Shown here: positions 14,043-21,656 of the stretch, piece by piece | Layout of the letters: every line of letters starts with the position of its first letter | Numbering within the stretch: position 1 is the first letter of the stretch | NCBI GenBank assembly: GCA_947044365.1 | Contig: OX345647.1 | Location: 403,501 to 467,500 of the forward strand | Length of the DNA: 64,000 nucleotides | Source: Petrosia ficiformis | Taxonomy: Eukaryota > Porifera > Demospongiae > Haplosclerida > Petrosiidae | Reading direction: 5' to 3' | Notes under the pieces: generated by a model | What the model was told of the DNA's origin: nothing | The model's database searches: none | Seen by the model: only the letters and a program-made list of their open reading frames with translations | Made by a program: the position numbers and the translations under genes

Positions 14043-17000
14043 CCATACTATTATTATTGTAGTTAGTGCTGGGAATCGGAAGCGATATCAATATCGATTA
14101 TTAGTGCACCCATTATCGATTGATTATCAATAATATCAGAGGAAGTAATTAATTACTTGACAGGAAAGACCTCCTACTATTTGGCAATTTGGATATCATG
14201 TACCAAATACAAAACCAGTTGTAAGTTAAGTTACTAGGATGTTAAAAAAAAAAACAAACAAATGCCTTGTACTGAATGCACATGTACATAAGTACAAATC
14301 AACATCTGGTCACAATATCGATTATTGCTAAATGTGCTATATCGATAATGATTATCGATATTTCAATTATCGAGTCCCAGCACTAATTGTAGTTGTATAC
14401 ATACAAACACAAGGACATATACAAACTAAGATATACAATACACATATACACATATATGTGTACCTTCAACTAGTACAGTAATATTATCTGATGTAGTAGT
14501 TCCTGGTATAACAAATTCGAATCGATCAAATGTATTATTAACTCCAACCTGTACTACACAATAATATTGTGTTTCATTATCCATCATTGTCAAATCTCTA
14601 ATGACTAGATTACTATAGTGAGTATAGTCTTCTTCATCAATTCCAAATTGTAAATCATCACCAGATACACCCTCTTGTACATCATATTTTTCATCATCAG
14701 TCACTTGTCCCTGTGGTCCCCACCATGTGAAGATTATATTTGGTGGTAAGTCAATAGAAGTGACGTTAACAGCACAGAAGAGTGACGAGATACCACTTAA
14801 AAATGTCCGACCAAACTGAGTACCAGGAGTCACAAGTGAGATTACATTTGGAGGAGGTACTAAAGAAAAGAGGTTAGGAAAATAAAATGAAGGATATAAT
14901 ATATAAAAAATGACAAGAATTACAAGAATAAAGAGCAGACAAGAAGATAATAGATGAGAGAGGAATGGAAAAGGATATATCACTATTATGTATGTAGTCA
15001 TAAGGATAGTGTTGCGAGTATTTATATATACTATGAAGTGTGATGGAATGTATAGTTAATAATAACAATAGTAATCACATGACAATATTATTAATGAATA
15101 GGGACTTACTCTCAATAAAAATCATGTGACCATAATATAAATGAATAGGGACTTACTCTCAATAATAATCATGTGACCATAATATAAATGAATAGGGACT
15201 TACTCTCAATAGTATTCATGACAATATTATTAATGAATAGGGACTTACTCTCAATAATAATCACGACAATATTATTAATGAACAGGGACTTACTCTCAAT
15301 AATAATCATGTGACCATAATATAAATGAATAGGGACTTACTTTCAACTGTTAGAGTATACTGTCTTTCAATCAAAGCGGAATCATCAAGAGTATCATTTA
15401 TAATAGTACCACATGTATATATACCAGCATTAGAAACATTTACATCATTGAGTATGAGATATAATGACAATATTAAATCATCCATTATTAATGGATTCAT
15501 CCCGCTGCCAGTTAAACTCCCATCAGTAGCGCTAAGAGGATTAAACTCTGGATCAGCCCACACTACTTGTGCCACTATGACTTCAATTGTGATATTCACT
15601 TCACATGAGACTGTAATATCTGAACCAATTAGGAGTGTACTTGAGGGAGTACTGGGAGTAACGTCAATTGAGACAGCTATGAAATGTTTAGAATAAACAC
15701 TAATGAAATCTTTACATACAGTGTGAATTAAAATTAAATTAATAGATTGATTTATATTCATATAAAATGTGATAGTATCACACAATTCAAAACATTAAAA
15801 CCATTCTTCTTACCTTCTTGTAAAGTACCATTATTACTACGACTACTAGGTAAATCTCCTCCAAATGCTACTACAAATCCTGGATAACTTGATTCAGGAT
15901 CAAGATCAGAGAATGTTATTAGTGTATTATTATCCTCTATACTGTCTCTGGTACCATTAGGTAGATCATAGAACAATTCATAACCTTCTACAGCAGGATC
16001 ATTACTAACAGGAGGAGACCAGGATACATTGCCTTGATAAAGACCAGTTCTCATTGCTGTTAGATTAGTAGGAGTGTCAGTTACTATAGAAATGAGGAGA
16101 GGATGATCATATCTGAAATATGAATTCATTATGAGACATACCTGTCACTGTTATTGCTTGAGTCATTGTAGTATTACCACGTGGTGCATCATTAGATACA
16201 GTACACTGATAAGTACCTCCCTGTCTCATTCTCACTGTTACTATTACCTGAACACTAATAGAATCTTCAGATGATAGTACCTCACGACTCAAGTCCTCAT
16301 CTGGAATGCTAAACATCACACTATCTACATTACAAGTGACATTAGTGGGTGGTCGTCTATTTACATCAAAAGTTAGACTATATACAGGAGGATCAGCATC
16401 TCTTGATGTGGAAACTAATCTAAAATAAGTTCTTGTTATTAATGTGAATAAATTCGTATCTGGAAATAATAATTCAAAGATAAACTGGAGTTATTAATAT
16501 CATACAGACTTACCATCTGAATCAAAATCACTACCCCCATAAGCAGCTACCCATAATGTTTGATTTACTCCATTCTCATCAGGAATAACACATCTGTATA
16601 GTCCCTGATAATCTGCTATTCCAGCATCTCTCAATAGACCAATTTGACCAGTGACATTCACATGATATGCATACAATGGGAAGTTCATTGAACCGTCAAT
16701 ATCTTCAGTTGTCAATTGTGTACCATTTGGTAGATACCATGTTCCTATCATACTACCATTATTAGCACTCTGACACCATACACCATCATTAAGATCATCA
16801 GAAGAATCACTACCAGGACTATCTGCATCATTATCATGAAACTGTCTAGCAGCTATCATAGAGAAATCAGGTAACACTCTAGCCTCTTCTCCAAGATACA
16901 GTCTCACACCTGTTATAATAATTAATAATATATTAGTAATAATATAACAAGAGGTATACTAACCAGTGCCAGGAAGTGGAGGAGGATTTCCATCCAACTG

Positions 17001-17060
17001 TCCATGAGAAGATCTTATAACTATCAGAAAGAATAGCAAGACACAGAACCTGGACATCAT
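1..17060 (-). CDS. Gene A: Ig/FN3 transmembrane receptor, 3'-partial
   Basis: A type I membrane protein of the Ig superfamily whose last coding exon is off the left edge. My splice model has 25 exons: 17060-16964, 16909-16514, 16459-16142, 16083-15814, 15676-15341, 14859-14464, 13071-12766, 12421-12113, 11534-11166, 10859-10545, 10204-9842, 9459-9124, 9059-8691, 8588-8256, 6400-6056, 5850-5536, 4777-4415, 4011-3694, 3633-3328, 2927-2649, 2342-2088, 2007-1915, 1803-1483, 302-137, 76-23. All junctions are GT-AG. Every extracellular exon is a multiple of three with phase-1 ends. Domain order is signal peptide, 2 Ig, FN3, 12 Ig, 5 FN3, TM, tyrosine tail; NxS/T sites are frequent. Ligand unknown; adhesion or immune-type recognition is inferred from architecture only. 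Confidence 0.85.
23..76 (-). CDS. Gene A exon 25: cytoplasmic exon with YEIM
   Basis: 54 nt, phase 2 to 2, encoding STVQPVEEPIYEIMDDSK. YEIM fits the YxxM pattern bound by PI3K p85 SH2 domains. The final tail exon is left of the window. Confidence 0.8.
137..302 (-). CDS. Gene A exon 24: transmembrane helix and stop-transfer
   Basis: A short Ser/Thr stalk is followed by TGLVAGISVLS, a run of Ile/Leu/Val long enough to span a membrane, then a basic stop-transfer (IKRTNSSNKE). Enters in phase 1 and leaves in phase 2 at donor GTTTGT. Confidence 0.82.
351..925. repeat. 61-bp minisatellite, about 9 copies, each with an X-box-like motif
   Basis: Tandem 61-bp units in the gene A intron before the TM exon. 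Every unit contains GTAACCATAGTAAC, which fits the RFX X-box consensus GTNRCC-N(0-3)-RGYAAC. A single-copy variant continues to about 1010. Confidence 0.9.
1118..1423. mobile_element. MITE with TAGNGATGGGC termini
   Basis: About 306 bp bounded by TAGTGATGGGCAAT and the inverted ATCGCCCATCCCTA. Non-coding, with ATCG-rich internal repeats. The gene B intron holds the orthologous copy, so insertion preceded the gene duplication. hAT-like by termini only. Confidence 0.7.
1483..1803 (-). CDS. Gene A exon 23: membrane-proximal FN3 domain
   Basis: 107 codons. MTVTWTPLSLEEVG and YSVTARTVLTGSDG. Near-identical to 22568-22888 of gene B. Confidence 0.84.
1915..2007 (-). CDS. Gene A exon 22: FN3 domain, last part
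   Basis: 31 codons, PYNITIGAVNEVGQG, completing the preceding FN3 domain. Its phase-1 ends keep the whole series in frame. Confidence 0.78.
2088..2342 (-). CDS. Gene A exon 21: FN3 domain, first part
   Basis: 85 codons including LNVTWLPPVTPNGF and YYNIDVTNR. The domain is split; its F-G strands are in the next exon. Confidence 0.82.
2437..2618. mobile_element. MITE family with GAGTTTTTGATA termini (copy 1)
   Basis: About 180 bp between GAGCTTTTGATA and TATCAAAAACTC inverted repeats; internal TTGGCCCATGCTTC. Five other copies, in both orientations, lie in this window. Confidence 0.65.
2649..2927 (-). CDS. Gene A exon 20: FN3 domain
   Basis: 93 codons. Starts PENPPQDFTAI, with VTFSWNPPTIPNG and YSATIAAATVAGYGP; a textbook FN3. 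Pairs with 23716-23994 of gene B. Confidence 0.85.
3328..3633 (-). CDS. Gene A exon 19: FN3 domain
   Basis: 102 codons. VTLEWTEPER, ISGYDLRCL and YDCWLAPINEIG. Deleted in gene B. Confidence 0.78.
3694..4011 (-). CDS. Gene A exon 18: FN3 domain
   Basis: 106 codons. ATITFTVPEI, YYIQYIGQE and YEFSVVSTNCIG follow the FN3 pattern, with Phe at the usual Trp position. Deleted in gene B. Confidence 0.75.
4415..4777 (-). CDS. Gene A exon 17: membrane-proximal Ig-like domain
   Basis: 121 codons. Core: LTIYCDIDID, TTTWTRNN and SGVYTCDVSV. Only the acceptor end of this exon survives in gene B, near 24280-24300. Confidence 0.85.
5014..5224. mobile_element. GAGTTTTTGATA MITE (copy 2, opposite orientation)
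   Basis: Contains GAAGCATGGGCCAAATTGG and TCTTTGGGCCAATGGTGC, the reverse of copy 1, in the intron between gene A exons 16 and 17. Confidence 0.6.
5536..5850 (-). CDS. Gene A exon 16: Ig-like domain (pairs with B exons 13 and 19)
   Basis: 105 codons. Core: CNLTCIVTVV, VIEWSKES and AGEYTCDATVT. Confidence 0.87.
6056..6400 (-). CDS. Gene A exon 15: Ig-like domain (pairs with B exons 12 and 18)
   Basis: 115 codons. Core: LTLTCEITL, TNQWTRNM and NGEYQCTILV. Confidence 0.87.
6598..8082. repeat. 70-bp minisatellite, about 21 copies
   Basis: Fills the intron between gene A exons 14 and 15. Units read GATTGGCTGTTTCCATACTA and CTATAGTACATGCATTCACT with few variants (ATG/GTG, CATGCA/CATGAA). The gene B intron at 33590-33770 has about three units, and the one at 26100 only a residual unit. 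Confidence 0.92.
8256..8588 (-). CDS. Gene A exon 14: Ig-like domain (pairs with B exons 11 and 17)
   Basis: 111 codons. Core: FYIICCVRV, IVTWMKMDD and RGVYICMAEFN. The following intron contains the long 70-bp minisatellite. Confidence 0.87.
8631..8686. repeat. (TTA)n microsatellite
   Basis: About 19 TTA units in the intron between gene A exons 13 and 14; the equivalent site in gene B received the LINE. Confidence 0.9.
8691..9059 (-). CDS. Gene A exon 13: Ig-like domain (pairs with B exons 10 and 16)
   Basis: 123 codons. Core: LNITCIATLP, AMVSWINPSN and QGEYTCVMTIS. The downstream intron is almost entirely a TTA microsatellite. Confidence 0.87.
9124..9459 (-). CDS. Gene A exon 12: Ig-like domain lacking the core Trp
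   Basis: 112 codons. FSFTCTATVP and TQYFCEVEFG carry the cysteines; strand C is FTISYDFSG. The following intron is only 64 nt. Confidence 0.84.
9842..10204 (-). CDS. Gene A exon 11: Ig-like domain (pairs with B exons 8 and 14)
   Basis: 121 codons. Core: IDLVCTVTI, SIEWSRNGG and GDTYSCSVSIQ. Last Ig of the six-domain block that is doubled in gene B. Confidence 0.87.
10545..10859 (-). CDS. Gene A exon 10: Ig-like domain lacking the core Trp
   Basis: 105 codons. Both cysteines are present (TLMCSVDIV, SGRYRCSVDI), but the strand-C position reads TTFVRVIDG with no Trp. The paralogue in B (36174-36488) also lacks it, so the loss is inherited. Confidence 0.82.
11166..11534 (-). CDS. Gene A exon 9: Ig-like domain (pairs with B exon 6)
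   Basis: 123 codons. Core: QSLTCNITL, VTVQWMKDG and TGDYTCTGTIS. Confidence 0.87.
11788..11885. repeat. (TGTA)n microsatellite
   Basis: TATG repeats with TACG interruptions in gene A intron 8. The upstream 140 bp recur twice in gene B (37267-37412 and 38857-38990). Confidence 0.9.
12113..12421 (-). CDS. Gene A exon 8: Ig-like domain (pairs with B exon 5)
   Basis: 103 codons. Core: YTLTCEVSV, NITWMYND and AGVYTCSANLT. Confidence 0.85.
12766..13071 (-). CDS. Gene A exon 7: Ig-like domain (pairs with B exon 4)
   Basis: 102 codons, donor GTCAGT. Cysteines in IICNATIED and EGLYTCVAM. Most similar to 38470-38775 of gene B, and the first exon of the collinear A/B block. Confidence 0.85.
13240..13310. 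repeat. GC-rich inverted repeat in gene A intron 6
   Basis: Arms around GGTTCAATATTATATTGAAACC are flanked by CCCGGGA elements; can fold as a hairpin. No gene seen. Confidence 0.45.
13390..13917. other. Unclassified insertion with inverted repeat end
   Basis: Within the 1.4 kb intron between gene A exons 6 and 7. GC content and CG dinucleotides (GCGATCGCGATCGATC) are higher than in the surroundings. Its right end is an inverted repeat: TTATACACC...GGTCTCTAC pairs with GTAGAGACC...GGTGTATAA. Probably a decayed transposon; no matching coding domain. Confidence 0.4.
14064..14385. mobile_element. MITE with TAGTGCTGGGA termini
   Basis: 322 bp bounded by TTAGTGCTGGGAATCG and CGAGTCCCAGCACTAA. Internal ATATCGAT and TATCGATAATGATTATCG pairs extend the inverted repeat. 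Resembles non-autonomous hAT elements. Confidence 0.68.
14464..14859 (-). CDS. Gene A exon 6: Ig-like domain
   Basis: 132 codons. Core residues in SSLFCAVNVT, FTWWGPQG and ETQYYCVVQVG; no counterpart identified in gene B. Confidence 0.8.
15071..15350. repeat. Tandem copies of an exon 5 splice-donor region
   Basis: About six irregular 45-50 bp units, each containing GAATAGGGACTTACTCTCAA. The left-facing sequence AGTAAGTCCCT is the 5' splice site of gene A exon 5, so decoy donors follow the real one. Confidence 0.75.
15341..15676 (-). CDS. Gene A exon 5: Ig-like domain
   Basis: 112 codons. TVSCEVNIT, VVWADPEF and NAGIYTCGTI give the Cys-Trp-Cys core. Its donor context (AGTAAGTCCCT) is copied several times in the following intron. 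Confidence 0.8.
15814..16083 (-). CDS. Gene A exon 4: FN3 domain between Ig domains
   Basis: 90 codons. The FN3 pattern is PTNLTAMRTG, the core Trp in GNVSWSPPVSN, and YELFYDLPNG. Its position between Ig domains, rather than in the membrane-proximal stalk, resembles exon 8 of gene C. Confidence 0.75.
16142..16459 (-). CDS. Gene A exon 3: Ig-like domain
   Basis: 106 codons entering through acceptor TTTCCAG. Cysteines lie in NVTCNVDS and GGTYQCTVSND. No clear core Trp between them, so a divergent Ig domain. Confidence 0.65.
16514..16909 (-). CDS. Gene A exon 2: N-terminal Ig-like domain
   Basis: 132 codons. The Ig core is visible as GVWCQSAN, a Trp in GTWYLPNG and the second Cys in YQGLYRCVIPDE. 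An acidic Asp/Ser-rich insert lies before the first Cys. No counterpart is seen in genes B or C. Confidence 0.7.
16964..17060 (-). CDS. Gene A exon 1: start codon and signal peptide
   Basis: Opens with two consecutive ATGs (17060 and 17057). The peptide MMSRFCVLLFFLIVIRSSHG is a classic hydrophobic signal, followed by a Pro-rich linker. The exon ends in phase 1 at GT (donor GTTAGT), matching the phase-1 acceptor at 16909. It is unrelated to the first exons of genes B and C. Confidence 0.8.
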
Positions 17061-17385
17061 TAATACTATAGGAATATGATAATGATGATGATATGAATAT
17101 ACATACATAATCACATGTCATCTAATTTGATAAAAAGGTCTTATCCCATATAATAATCAAACACTCTCATTTAAATATTCAATTTTCTGCCATTTTAATT
17201 TGCTTCTATTGAAGCTTAATAATAGCTCCAAACGACAGGATAGACAGAATGTAAAGGTAAACATTTGATCAATATTTTGGGAGAAATTGCTATGTTTTGC
17301 AAAATTATGTATAATTAATAAAATATATAATACTAATTGAAAACAAGTGATAATATGTGTATCCAATATAACACATAAACAAATT

Positions 17386-17472
17386 CTATATACATACAAT
17401 GATACAAACATACATGCATAGTATTACATACATATATACACACATACATACATACATACATACATACATACA

Positions 17473-17506
<34 letters not shown>

Positions 17507-18060
17507 CATACATACAGACATACATAGTTACATACATACGTACATACATACATACCTAGACATACATATATACATGAATACATACATACATTCATACATA
17601 CATACATACGTGCATTTGTACATAATTACATACATATATACATACATACATACAGATGTACATACACACATACAGATGTACATACACACATACATACATA
17701 CATACACACATACATACAGATGTACATACTACAAACGTACATACATATACATACACACATACATACATACATACATACATACATACATACATACATACAA
17801 ACACACACATACATACATATACACATATGTACATACATATATAAATACATACATACAGATGTTCATACAAACGTACATACATACATACACATATACATAC
17901 GTACATACATACATACATACATACATACATACATACATACATACATACATACATACATACGTACATACATACATACATACACACATACATATGTATGTAC
18001 ATACATACATACATAAATACATACATACATACATAAATAGTTACATACGTACATACATAG
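17386..18060. repeat. Long (TACA)n microsatellite
   Basis: About 675 bp of TACA with TACG, CACA and TATA interruptions, directly upstream of gene A. Long ORFs of Thr-Tyr-Ile-His or Met-Tyr-Val-Cys on both strands are artefacts of the repeat. Confidence 0.93.
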
Positions 18061-18108
18061 CTGTTTTTAAACCAGAACACTTAATTTAGCATAGAGAATT
18101 TGTTTGTG

Positions 18109-18275
18109 GACTATAGGGCCATCCCTATGATTACTTTCCATGTGGTTTAATGTATATACACTACATAATATATAATATATGAACTGCATATGTAGTTAAG
18201 GAAATTATATCATTTCAAGGGCTCAATCAATTAATAGGTATGGTACTAAGTAACATGCACTCAAGCTAACTGACT
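18109..18275. mobile_element. Decayed copy of the CATCCCTATGATTGCTTT element
   Basis: GGGCCATCCCTATGATTACTTTCC, then GTAGTTAAGGAAATTA and CTCAATCAATTAATAGG, match the intact insertion at 21572-22051 with many substitutions. Confidence 0.55.
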
Positions 18276-18277
18276 AT

Positions 18278-18590
18278 TGACAAGTAACAGGAGGATATCA
18301 AGTTGTACTAAATCCCTGTATAATGGCTACTGTAGCTTTTCACAAGTAGCAGGAGGATAGCAAGTTGTACTAAATGCCTATATAATGGCTACTGTAGCTT
18401 TTCACAAGTAGCAGGAGGATAGCAAGTTGTACTAAATGCCTATATAATGGCTACTGTAGCTTTTAACAAGTAGCAGGAGGATAGAAAGTTGTACTAAATG
18501 CCTATATAATGGCTACTGTAGCTTTTCACAAGTAACAGGAGGATATCAAGTTGTACTAAATACTTCTAATGGTTACTGTAGCTGCAGACA
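18278..18590. repeat. 61-bp tandem repeat, about 5 copies
   Basis: Units of AGCAGGAGGATAGCAAGTTG plus TATAATGGCTACTGTAGC; unrelated in sequence to the X-box 61-bp repeat. Confidence 0.88.
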
Positions 18591-18960
18591 TTTTAAAAAT
18601 TCAAAAAGGAAGGAAATGAAAACATATACATGTAACTATGTGTGGAGTTGTTGGGCTTATTCCTCTATTAACAACTAGTTATATAATCATTTCTTTTCTG
18701 ATATACAAATTAAATGAATGTTGTGTGTATTGAATACAAATTAAGAGAATTTGATTTTCCTTTACACTTTACAAGCTATTAAAAATAGAATAGAGGCACT
18801 TATAATTACATCCTGGTATACATATCAATTAAATCACATTGTCTAGCAGTTTATTATATATATTATAATTATAAACATTGTAAATACATATATTATTATT
18901 ATATTATGCATCTACAAACACAAAAACAATAATTTTGAGATTTTGTGCCTTTCAACTTAC

Positions 18961-19006
18961 CTCTAAGTACAAAAATGAATAACCATCTTAGTAAATACGA
19001 ACACAT
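18961..19006 (-). pseudogene. Orphan copy of the B/C first exon
   Basis: Encodes MCSYLLRWLFIFVLR with a perfect GTAAGT donor in phase 1, like exon 1 of genes B and C, but I find no exon 2 copy before gene A. Either a relic of a truncated gene or an alternative first exon for gene A, whose exon 2 acceptor (16909) is phase compatible. Confidence 0.6.
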
Positions 19007-20684
19007 TCCAGTGGCCACAAGATACTGCAAAACACACTATGGAGGACTATCAATACCGAAAACTCTATATAATACTCGTGCTTTAGAAATATTAATTGTA
19101 CAAAGGAGAAGAGAGATGTTTCTCCATGAGATTAACCACAGTTAAGTTAAGGTGGGTTGGGTGATACTTAACTAGATTACTACATGTATGTATGGAGCCA
19201 TCTATAACTACACACATATAATTAATAATTACAACACATAATAATACACATTACTATACTCCAAATATGTAGATGGTATGTACATACTCATTAGAGAACA
19301 TGTGTATACATACATACGTATATGTACATGTTCTCATAGTAATTAATATCAGAAGCTCATGAGAGAGAATAGCTCCTAATCTGAAACACCTATCCAGTTT
19401 AGTATCATTACTATGCAATCATACAACACCTCTCTCTGTACAACAAATCGTTTGGTAATCAACTAGTTACTGATATAGTAGATTAAACTTTTCATTGTAT
19501 TCATATCTACACTGGTCTACCATTATAATTATAATCATAGGTTTATAGTTACTCAATTCCGTTTTTAGAATGAAGTTATAGTTTTAGTTTATACATGTAC
19601 ACATTATAATTACGTATAATACAAACTAAAAAAACTAAAACAATAAGAATGTTAATTGATTAAAAGATCTCCACTCGTTGACTGAGCTGGTGATTTCCTG
19701 TGTACAAGTCATAAAAATTATAATCACAAATTTTATAAATGCAAATTCATAATGCATTAATTATATAGAATGTTGACAAACCAGTTTAACTTGCTATCAA
19801 AGGTCTGGGTCATGCCATGTAGAAAAACAATATTGATATAATTATACATAATAAAGTTATACATACACATATGGAAGAACAAGGAATAATATGAATATCT
19901 TAATGATAAGTATTTTGGTAGGACAAAATTAGGCCTAGTATTTTATCCTAGTGCAAAATATCATTATAAAATTCATACTACACCTGAGGAGATTGCTAGT
20001 CCCGGTGGTAGTAGTAGTACTCCATGTCAGAAAAGGAGCCAAGTTTGTGGTAGAGAAAGTGAATGGTGGCCAAAATATATACAATAAAGACGCCAGTGTT
20101 GGAATTGGGGAGAATTTTGAAAACAAGCTCAGTCCTCTAAGGGACACACCCTACATGTACATACATAATCACATGTCTCTTTGTACATATGTACACATAA
20201 TACAATCCACACAGTTCTTTCCTGTTAATGGTAGACTACATTCATCTAATATCTTATGACTACCATCCTATAATAACAAATAATATATCACTGATTAGTT
20301 TTATATCATATAATAATAATACCTTTGTTGTATGTTCCATAGTAATCACTACCTTCATTCCTTTACTAGCTACCAGATCCATAGCTCCACCCATTCCCTT
20401 TGCCATCTTACCCTATATCACATTGGTAACATGTACATGTACACTGGTATATGAAGATACATATGTACGTACTCTATAATTATTATTACATCATATTAAA
20501 CTACTAAGGATAATATCATTCACTTTTCACAATCAGGAATCAATTAAGTATATATTTTGCAAATTTTAAACTAAAAAGCATAACTTATTTTTTTAAAAAC
20601 ATGTAAATATACTGATAATATCACAAGTTCAACTGACTAGCTACTACAATGATAATGTATATATAATTATAGTTTATTGTTTAG
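19007..20684. other. Intergenic region between the orphan exon and gene B 3' end
   Basis: Paralogous to 41620-42868 beyond gene C. A well-conserved segment (19955-20150; other copy 42140-42345) could encode a short plus-strand peptide with TPEEIASPGG and SEWWPKYI, but nothing else supports a gene. The rest is AT-rich with no feature seen. Confidence 0.4.
20673..20678 (-). terminator. Poly(A) signal AATAAA of gene B
   Basis: AATAAA on the minus strand about 7 nt after the gene B stop codon. The same hexamer sits at the same place in gene C. Confidence 0.5.
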
Positions 20685-20805
20685 TTAAACAGTTTCATAA
20701 ACATCAGTTTCATCTTGCTGTCCTTCTTGCTGTCCTTTTTGTTGTGTTTGTGGAGATGTTTCTACATGTCCATATGCCATACACTCTTTCATTTCAATAT
20801 CTTTC
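20685..20805 (-). CDS. Gene B exon 26: C-terminal tail with YGHV and YETV
   Basis: 121 nt ending in TAA. Encodes KECMAYGHVETS, a short KGQQEGQQ run and the C-terminus DETDVYETV. The two tyrosines are 25 residues apart. Confidence 0.85.
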
Positions 20806-21621
20806 CTATAATGATATTATATTACATGTATATAATATATCATATGTATGTATGATTATCATATAATTATACTAACTTTGAATCATCCATTATTTCATAT
20901 ATAGGTTCTTCGACAGGTTGAACTGTGGATCTGAAAAATATAGTTACTCCACTATAAATAGACTAAGTGTAAATAATTTTCTTCACAAACTTTTGTATTT
21001 CTTTGTTACTGCTGTTAGTCCGTTTGATGAAAAGTAATGCCACAAGAATAACAATAATTATTATTAAAATAATAATAATAATACTCAATACTGATATACC
21101 AGCTACTAGACCAGTAGATTCAGTCTGTGAATTACTTGATGAAGAGATAACTATAATTGTAATAAGACATTAATAATAGTTCTATATATTAGTAAAAGTG
21201 TAATAAACATTAGCAATAATAGGTATTGGCGTAACCATAGTAACACTATCATTTGGATATGTAATAAACATTAGCAATAACAGGTATTGGTGTAACCATA
21301 GTAACACTATCATTTGGATATGTAATAAACATTAGCAATAATAGGTACTGGTGTAACCATAGTAACACTATCATTTGGATATGTAATAAACATTAGCAAT
21401 AATAGGTATTGGTGTAACCATAGTAACACTATCATTTGGATATGTAATAAACATTAGCAATAATAGGTACTGGCGTAACCATAGTAACACTATCATTTGG
21501 ATATGTAATAAACATTAGCAATAATAGGACCAGGTATTAATTTGAGTAACCATAGTAACACTGCTATTTTTATGGCCCGTAGGGCCATCCCTATGATTGC
21601 TTTCCCACGGGTTCGATGTAT

Positions 21622-21656
<35 letters not shown>

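Larger units (their letters stand above)
17061..18960. other. Intergenic region upstream of gene A
   Basis: Contains no convincing gene: AT-rich DNA to 17380, the (TACA)n tract, a decayed TIR element (18109-18275), a 61-bp tandem repeat (18278-18590) and sequence related to gene C intron 1 (18660-18940). Confidence 0.6.

Noticed and set aside
17386..18089. Overlapping ORFs rich in Tyr-Ile-His-Thr or Met-Tyr-Val-Cys, here and at other TACA tracts
   Set aside because: Pure products of the tetranucleotide microsatellite, open in several frames on both strands.
18945..19145. Plus-strand ORF beginning MPFNLPLST, repeated near 40490 and at 56547
   Set aside because: It is antisense to the first coding exon of genes B and C. 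The conservation is explained by the minus-strand signal peptide and duplicated flanks, and the 40490 copy is disrupted.
19935..20259. Conserved ORFs on both strands near 20000 and 42200
   Set aside because: Conservation is expected from recent segmental duplication. Differences between copies include amino-acid changes in every frame and no splice context was found.
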